From Lachnospiraceae bacterium (GTDB taxonomy: Bacteria; Bacillota; Clostridia; Lachnospirales; Lachnospiraceae): 64,000 nt of DNA. Position numbers and translations under genes: made by a program. Location: contig JAFLSW010000002.1 of the NCBI GenBank assembly GCA_022510725.1, positions 104,467 through 168,466 of the forward strand, read 5' to 3'. Every line of letters starts with the position of its first letter. Position 1 is the first letter of the stretch. This document shows, piece after piece, positions 59,139 to 64,000 of this stretch. The notes below the pieces were generated by a model. The model was not told where the DNA came from. It saw nothing but the letters and a program-made list of their open reading frames with translations, and made no database searches.

Positions 59139-59699
59139 TTAATCCTCATCATAACCATTTATCCAAATGGCATGTCTTGATAACTCACTTCCGCATATCG
59201 GACATTTTCGGGATGGCAGTTTTTTCATGGCACAAGTTATCTCAGACCAATTTTCCATACATTCAAATAGGCTAGAATTAGATGGATTTGCGACAATTCC
59301 TGTCCAATCGCATTTCAAACATTGGGCATTTTCTAATTTTACTCTCCGCCACTCTCCCTCATATTTGTATATTAAGCACGGGACCCATTCACTATGCCGT
59401 TTATTTATTAAAGTAAATATAATATCGAAGTTTCTTCGGTTACGAATAAACTCCACATCCCACATTATGCCCTTGCCCTTTTCATGTTTTAAAATTTTAC
59501 TTAACTCATCTAAATTGTCTATCATATGCCTATCTAGAACATATGCTTCCTCTTCATCGATAGTTTCAATTCTATTCGTTATCTTTGTTATATCTTTTAT
59601 TTTCGTTTGAATCCTCTCCCCAAAATTGTCATTAAATATTCTTTTACTGAATCTGAAAAAGAACAACTCACTATATAAACTGTTCTTTTTCATAACCAA
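59139..59699 (-). CDS. Hypothetical protein with C-terminal Zn-binding motifs
   Basis: CLKCDW … CPICGSEL cysteine pairs. Confidence 0.7.
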   Translation of the reverse strand: MVMKKNSLYSELFFFRFSKRIFNDNFGERIQTKIKDITKITNRIETIDEEEAYVLDRHMIDNLDELSKILKHEKGKGIMWDVEFIRNRRNFDIIFTLINKRHSEWVPCLIYKYEGEWRRVKLENAQCLKCDWTGIVANPSNSSLFECMENWSEITCAMKKLPSRKCPICGSELSRHAIWINGYDED

Positions 59700-59769
59700 A
59701 CAGGTGTAATTGCTTAATATATCTCATTTTACTAATATTTAAATATAGAGTTTATATCATAAGCAATTC

Positions 59770-59883
59770 CTAATCAGCAGTATATGTGGTAACCAGCTCC
59801 CAACCACAAACAGGACAGCATCCGACTTGATTATGACCCTCAATACTCCAATTCATCTTTGCCTTACAGATCTTACATTCCAT
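59770..59883 (-). CDS. Zn-ribbon microprotein, 37 aa (not in ORF track)
   Basis: MECKICKAKMNWSIEGHNQVGCCPVCGWELVTTYTAD; two CxxC pairs. Confidence 0.7.
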   Translation of the reverse strand: MECKICKAKMNWSIEGHNQVGCCPVCGWELVTTYTAD

Positions 59884-59910
59884 AGTTTCTCCGATTATAA
59901 AAATGAGAAT

Positions 59911-60336
59911 TTATTGATAAAAATTGGGAAACCATTTTTTCCAATCTCTACCCATTAACCTTTCAATAATGTGCGTATTTTCCCATACAGCACATACTTC
60001 TAGGTGTTTGCATTCTTCTTCAGTTGCATGGCGTATTTCACCAAAATCGTAAATACTGTATTTTCCTGTAAAAATATCTTTCATTTGATAACAAGGAGGG
60101 CGTGAGTCCGCAGGATTTGTAAATAGTCTATTTTCAATAAAAATCCATTCTTTGAAACAGCTCCTATGCACCCCGACAGTAAATTCATATTCTTCTTCGA
60201 TTGGTAAATCATCGATATTTTTTGTGCGATATTTGTAAAAAGCAACGCTTGTTTCTTGTAATACTCTACCAAAAGCGTATGTATTATCAGGAAGATGAAT
60301 TGCATACAAATCACCCACTTTTTTCCTATGTGCCAT
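59911..60336 (-). CDS. Imm26-like immunity-family protein
   Basis: KVGDLYAIHLPDNTYAFGRVLQETSVAFYKYRT…HRSCFKEWIFI resembles the Imm26 N-terminal pattern. Confidence 0.65.
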   Translation of the reverse strand: MAHRKKVGDLYAIHLPDNTYAFGRVLQETSVAFYKYRTKNIDDLPIEEEYEFTVGVHRSCFKEWIFIENRLFTNPADSRPPCYQMKDIFTGKYSIYDFGEIRHATEEECKHLEVCAVWENTHIIERLMGRDWKKWFPNFYQ

Positions 60337-60351
60337 AAATAATAATCTCCC

Positions 60352-60449
60352 TAAACTTCGGTTTATTTATATGATTATATCACACCCACACTCCGTCCGC
60401 CATAAAACAACAGAACATCAATCCACATAAGATGTGGCAATACAGATAA
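60352..60449 (-). repeat. Direct repeat copy 1 (3' end of membrane-protein paralog plus downstream spacer)
   Basis: CACTCCGTCCGCCATAAAACAACAGAACATCAATCCACATAAGATGTnGCAATAC shared with 62255-62352. Confidence 0.9.
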
Positions 60450-60480
60450 AACTTGTATTTCCAGGTCGATATGTTTTCAT
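60418..60480 (-). pseudogene. Internally deleted relic of a membrane-protein paralog (MKTYRPGNTSFICIATSYVD*)
   Basis: N-terminus resembles MNKYQPEN and C-terminus equals CIATSYVD of the 62321-63001 protein; SD GGAGGG retained. Confidence 0.8.
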
Positions 60481-60516
60481 TGTTTCCCTCCATAAGTATT
60501 CAAATTAATTTTATAT

Positions 60517-61266
60517 TCACTCAACACAATTTACTCCAATACACATATTAATGATCGCTGCCACCAAACCAATTAAAGGAAGTGATGTGCGCAAAATGAT
60601 ATTCAGCACAATAAACGGACAAAAACCGGGGATCAGACGAAGTATCATAAAAGGAACCAGTGCATATACAGAGACCAGATACATATTCTTATCCGATATA
60701 TTTTTTCCAAAAATAAGACACACCAGACTTCCGATAAGCCTTAATAGAAAGGCACTTATGCGATACCATATGGGGGCAAGCGCTGCTGCTATAAGATATC
60801 CGATCGTAATTGCAATAATAAACTCAATATTTTGCAGATATTCAGCAGACATAAATGGATTGGATAAAGCGAGCATTATGACATCTGGATTAACTAAGAT
60901 CAAAAACATCGTTCCCAAATAAGCCACACCTATATAAAGCTTGGAAAACCAATTGATGAATTCCTTTGCCTGTTCTATGGTCATATTATTATAACAATGA
61001 TATTGAAAGGGATTAAAAGCATGTATAACCTGCTGCTTACGAGTAAATAAGACTTTATATGCACAAGGATTAGTTTTGTACTTTTGATTTATATAGGAAT
61101 AATCCACACTTCCCAAAGGAAGATTTTCTACATTTCCGTAGGATGATGCCTCAAAGTCGTCAAAACCTCCTGGCATCATAAAATCATCTTCTGCCTGAAC
61201 AGATGAGACTATATTATGATTGTCACTATTCGTAGCATTTTCATTAGATGCGTGATAGGTATTCAT
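60517..61266 (-). CDS. Multi-TM membrane protein, paralog 1
   Basis: Shared motifs LPLGSVDYSYI, LVNPDV, NMYLVSVYALVPFMILRLIP, MCIGVNCVE. Confidence 0.85.
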   Translation of the reverse strand: MNTYHASNENATNSDNHNIVSSVQAEDDFMMPGGFDDFEASSYGNVENLPLGSVDYSYINQKYKTNPCAYKVLFTRKQQVIHAFNPFQYHCYNNMTIEQAKEFINWFSKLYIGVAYLGTMFLILVNPDVIMLALSNPFMSAEYLQNIEFIIAITIGYLIAAALAPIWYRISAFLLRLIGSLVCLIFGKNISDKNMYLVSVYALVPFMILRLIPGFCPFIVLNIILRTSLPLIGLVAAIINMCIGVNCVE

Positions 61267-61367
61267 CTTTTCTCCCCATAATTCAAATTTTCATATCTTT
61301 CTATCATAAAGAAAAGCGATAAACAAGTTGCGGATAACTCAACTACTTTCGTGTAGAATACAGCTCT

Positions 61368-62216
61368 CTAATCGTTTTGTCCTGTTTTTTCGCACAATAA
61401 TTCATATAGCCGCTTTTGTGCCGACTTATCATATGCAGACCCATTTGCACGAACTTCTCGTAAATTTTCATCATAAAGAAATCCACTGTAATCTTCTGTC
61501 GTTGCCAGAGCAGTATAGACCTTTGCCATTTCCTGTGGAGAAATTGAGAACTTTGCTTTGGCTTTATACATCTGCTTGAGAATAGGGTTGATATTCTGAT
61601 AGCGTGACATATCAATTTTAACATTGGTAACACGAACAGCTTGCACTCGCACATCGCACTGGATCTCTGCCAAATAGAGTGAGAACATTAGCAATGCCAA
61701 TTTGTTCTGATAATATGTTTTTGCAGGGCTATAGCTATGTTCACTATTCAAATTTTGGAAATTGAGTCTTATGAATGGGTACACACACAATCCCTTTGAT
61801 GAGATGTTGATAATCCGTCCCTTCTTGGATTTAGCCAGTGCATCAAACATCAGTCGTGAAAGCAAGAAAGGCGCAACCACATTAGTAGCAAACTGTTTTT
61901 CCATACCGTCTGAGGTCATGATAGGAGTTTTGATGGATAAATCAAAGTCTGCTGCGTTGTTAATTAACACATCAAGTGAGTCGTGGATATCAAGGTACTT
62001 TTTGGCAACGCTACGGACCGCATCCATTTCAGATAGGTCTGCAATAAGATAATCTACATTTTTATTACCAGTATTGAGCGTAATTTCCTTGCAGGCATTT
62101 TTTGCAGATGTTTCATTTCTGCAAATCATTGTCACATTATATCCCTTTTCAGCAATTTGCATTGCCGCTTGAAATCCAATTCCACTGTTTCCTCCCGTAA
62201 TGATGCAGTTTTTCAT
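61368..62216 (-). CDS. SDR-family oxidoreductase
   Basis: CIITGGNSGIGFQAAMQIAEKG; VLINNAA; YYQNKLALLMFS. Confidence 0.92.
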   Translation of the reverse strand: MKNCIITGGNSGIGFQAAMQIAEKGYNVTMICRNETSAKNACKEITLNTGNKNVDYLIADLSEMDAVRSVAKKYLDIHDSLDVLINNAADFDLSIKTPIMTSDGMEKQFATNVVAPFLLSRLMFDALAKSKKGRIINISSKGLCVYPFIRLNFQNLNSEHSYSPAKTYYQNKLALLMFSLYLAEIQCDVRVQAVRVTNVKIDMSRYQNINPILKQMYKAKAKFSISPQEMAKVYTALATTEDYSGFLYDENLREVRANGSAYDKSAQKRLYELLCEKTGQND

Positions 62217-62254
62217 AATCAGCTCCTTAAATGCTCATCCTTGATTCTCTTAGC

Positions 62255-62352
62255 TAAATTCCAGTTTATTTATCTGATCATATCACACTCACACTCCGTC
62301 CGCCATAAAACAACAGAACATCAATCCACATAAGATGTAGCAATACACATAT
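62255..62352 (-). repeat. Direct repeat copy 2 (3' end of membrane-protein paralog 2 plus spacer)
   Basis: Near-identical to 60352-60449. Confidence 0.9.
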
Positions 62353-63001
62353 AAGTAATTGTTACGATCACATCAAGTGATTTGATGATTCCAGCTGCGA
62401 TAAAAGCTGCCACTGTATTCGGTATCAAAAAAGGAATGCACAATAAGATCCTGAATGGCACAAAAGTATAGATGGATATGATATACAGATTTTTGGGTGA
62501 TACTTTCTTTCTTACAATCTTTAAGTAAAGCTTTCCGATCTGGCGTACGATCATGGACCAGAATCGATGATGGATAGGCCAAAGCAAGATCAAAACAGCA
62601 AGTCCAAATGACAAGGCGGTGAATATTTTCAAGATCCACTCTATGGCTATAAAAGGTTCTATGATAGGAGCCACAGCATTCTTCAGCCAAAGATTCATAT
62701 CCGGATTGATAAACAAAAATGCAATGAATGTGAGTAAATATAAGAAAATCATATATGGACTGAGATCTTTTACAAAACGCCGGGCCTGAGGAATGGAAAG
62801 AATTGTATAATTGCCATACTTATTAGGCAAAAAAGAATACCATAACTGCTGCTTAAATGTAGGAAGCGGCTTGGGATCATGCATTATGAGTTTCTTAGCC
62901 TGCATATAATCATAATCTATGCTTCCCAAAGGAAGATCGGTTCTAATTTCCACCGGATCAGGGGAATATGCATTACTATTTTCCGGTTGATATTTGTTCA
63001 T
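62321..63001 (-). CDS. Multi-TM membrane protein, paralog 2
   Basis: LPLGSIDYDYM, FINPDM, NLYIISIYTFVPFRILLCIPF, MCIATSYVD. Confidence 0.85.
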   Translation of the reverse strand: MNKYQPENSNAYSPDPVEIRTDLPLGSIDYDYMQAKKLIMHDPKPLPTFKQQLWYSFLPNKYGNYTILSIPQARRFVKDLSPYMIFLYLLTFIAFLFINPDMNLWLKNAVAPIIEPFIAIEWILKIFTALSFGLAVLILLWPIHHRFWSMIVRQIGKLYLKIVRKKVSPKNLYIISIYTFVPFRILLCIPFLIPNTVAAFIAAGIIKSLDVIVTITYMCIATSYVD

Positions 63002-63034
63002 TTTTCCTCCGAAATATTCAAATAACTTTTATAC

Positions 63035-63604
63035 TTATTCAATATAAAATATGCCAACGCACATATAAAGAACAGATATGATGATACTAAACAGATCACA
63101 TAGGATCAATAGTATATCATATAACAAAGGGAAACCGATGAAAAAGAACGGTATAAATTGCAGGAAAAAAACAGGTACCATAGCATACAGGGACACTAAA
63201 TATAAATGATCGGCCTGTATATCCTTATGGAAGATCTTACATACAAGTTTACCCGGCAGCCGCAGGAGCCATGCGCAAAAGCGATAAATAAACGGATATA
63301 GAAATGCTGTTACCAGCATACCTGCTCCATACAGGATAATAAATACAGGATGCTGCAATGTCCTCACTGTGCTGTTTGAACCGTCCAATATGGCTGCAAC
63401 TGCAGTGGGATTGATCAAAATGATAGTGATATGTACAACATAAGTGATCGCAACATATAAAAAGGATATGCCTCTTACAAAGGCTTTTCCCTGCTTCTTT
63501 GTCATGTCGCGGTATGTTCCGTAATAAAAAGGCAGCAATGCGCTCAAAAACTGTTTCCCAAAAGATGGTGCCGCATTGGGAGTAAATTCATATGCATCCA
63601 TCAT
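63035..63604 (-). CDS. Multi-TM membrane protein, paralog 3
   Basis: LINPTAV, HLYLVSLYAMVPVFFLQFIPF, MCVGIFYIE; start corrected to ATG after GGAGGA. Confidence 0.85.
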   Translation of the reverse strand: MMDAYEFTPNAAPSFGKQFLSALLPFYYGTYRDMTKKQGKAFVRGISFLYVAITYVVHITIILINPTAVAAILDGSNSTVRTLQHPVFIILYGAGMLVTAFLYPFIYRFCAWLLRLPGKLVCKIFHKDIQADHLYLVSLYAMVPVFFLQFIPFFFIGFPLLYDILLILCDLFSIIISVLYMCVGIFYIE

Positions 63605-63630
63605 TTTTCCTCCTTTGAAGTGTAAATAAT

Positions 63631-63659
63631 ATCTTACCACAAACAAAAGCGATAAACAA
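63631..63659 (-). promoter_or_regulatory. Putative promoter of paralog 3 (sequence repeated upstream of paralog 1)
   Basis: TTGTTT-N17-TAAGAT; AACTTGTTTATCGCTTTT shared with 61311-61330. Confidence 0.6.
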
Positions 63660-63778
63660 GTTACCCAGCACTCTCACTTAAAATTATTGGCTCTTTTCAA
63701 AGCTAAAGAATCGCTATTGTTACTGATCGAGAGGCGAAAACAGCTATATTCATTTTTCTTTTCTCCATAAATTGAAAT

Positions 63779-64000
63779 TTATCGGTCAAACGGTTTATTG
63801 AATGAGCCAATTTCAATTAAATTTCCTTCGGGGTCAGCAATATAGCAGGTTCTTTGGCCCCAAGGCTCGGTAGTTGGCTCTAAAACAGGCGTTGCTCCCT
63901 TTGCAACAACCTTTTCGTACTCCTTATCGACCTCATCAAAAGTATCTACATACAGTGCAATCTCGAAGTGACCGTTGAGACCTTTCAGGTATTCGTATTT
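63779..64000 (-). CDS. VOC/glyoxalase-family protein, 5' end beyond window
   Basis: …KYEYLKGLNGHFEIALYVDTFDEVDKEYEKVVAKGATPVLEPTTEPWGQRTCYIADPEGNLIEIGSFNKPFDR*. Confidence 0.88.
   Translation of the reverse strand, partial: KYEYLKGLNGHFEIALYVDTFDEVDKEYEKVVAKGATPVLEPTTEPWGQRTCYIADPEGNLIEIGSFNKPFDR

Overview
This looks like a chromosomal segment of a spore-forming, Lachnospiraceae-like Firmicute (inferred from gene content such as ylbJ, gerW/ytfJ, prp-rpmA and hisZ-hisG). About 58 kb is ordinary core genome: aroB-lspA-rluD; cstA; xer/ttcA; dtd-pfkB-fba; yneA-like/lexA; rsfS-yqeK-nadD-yhbY-obg-rpmA-prp-rplU; rng and radical SAM genes; hisZ-hisG-hisB-hisIE; rsmD-coaD; a type IIA topoisomerase pair; recG-fakA-like-asp23/rpmB; pbp-ftsW; zapA; ruvAB; leuCD. 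The last ~5 kb (about 58.9-64 kb) is accessory-like, with a large foldback, Zn-ribbon proteins, an Imm26-like protein and a duplicated membrane-protein module with a decayed copy. The non-coding signals most worth following are: (1) a dispersed structured element with promoter-like 5' ends and compensatory stem changes (8.1, 37.2 and 38.3 kb); (2) a near-perfect SOS box inside a promoter that would place a nusG-II/Gx/ruvAB operon under LexA, plus about five LexA-like sites between lexA and a yneA-like gene; (3) the duplicated membrane-protein/variable-cargo module at 60.3-63.7 kb, including a 20-codon fusion relic. No rRNA, tRNA, CRISPR array or complete transposon was recognised. All family names are from reading the translations; no searches were run.
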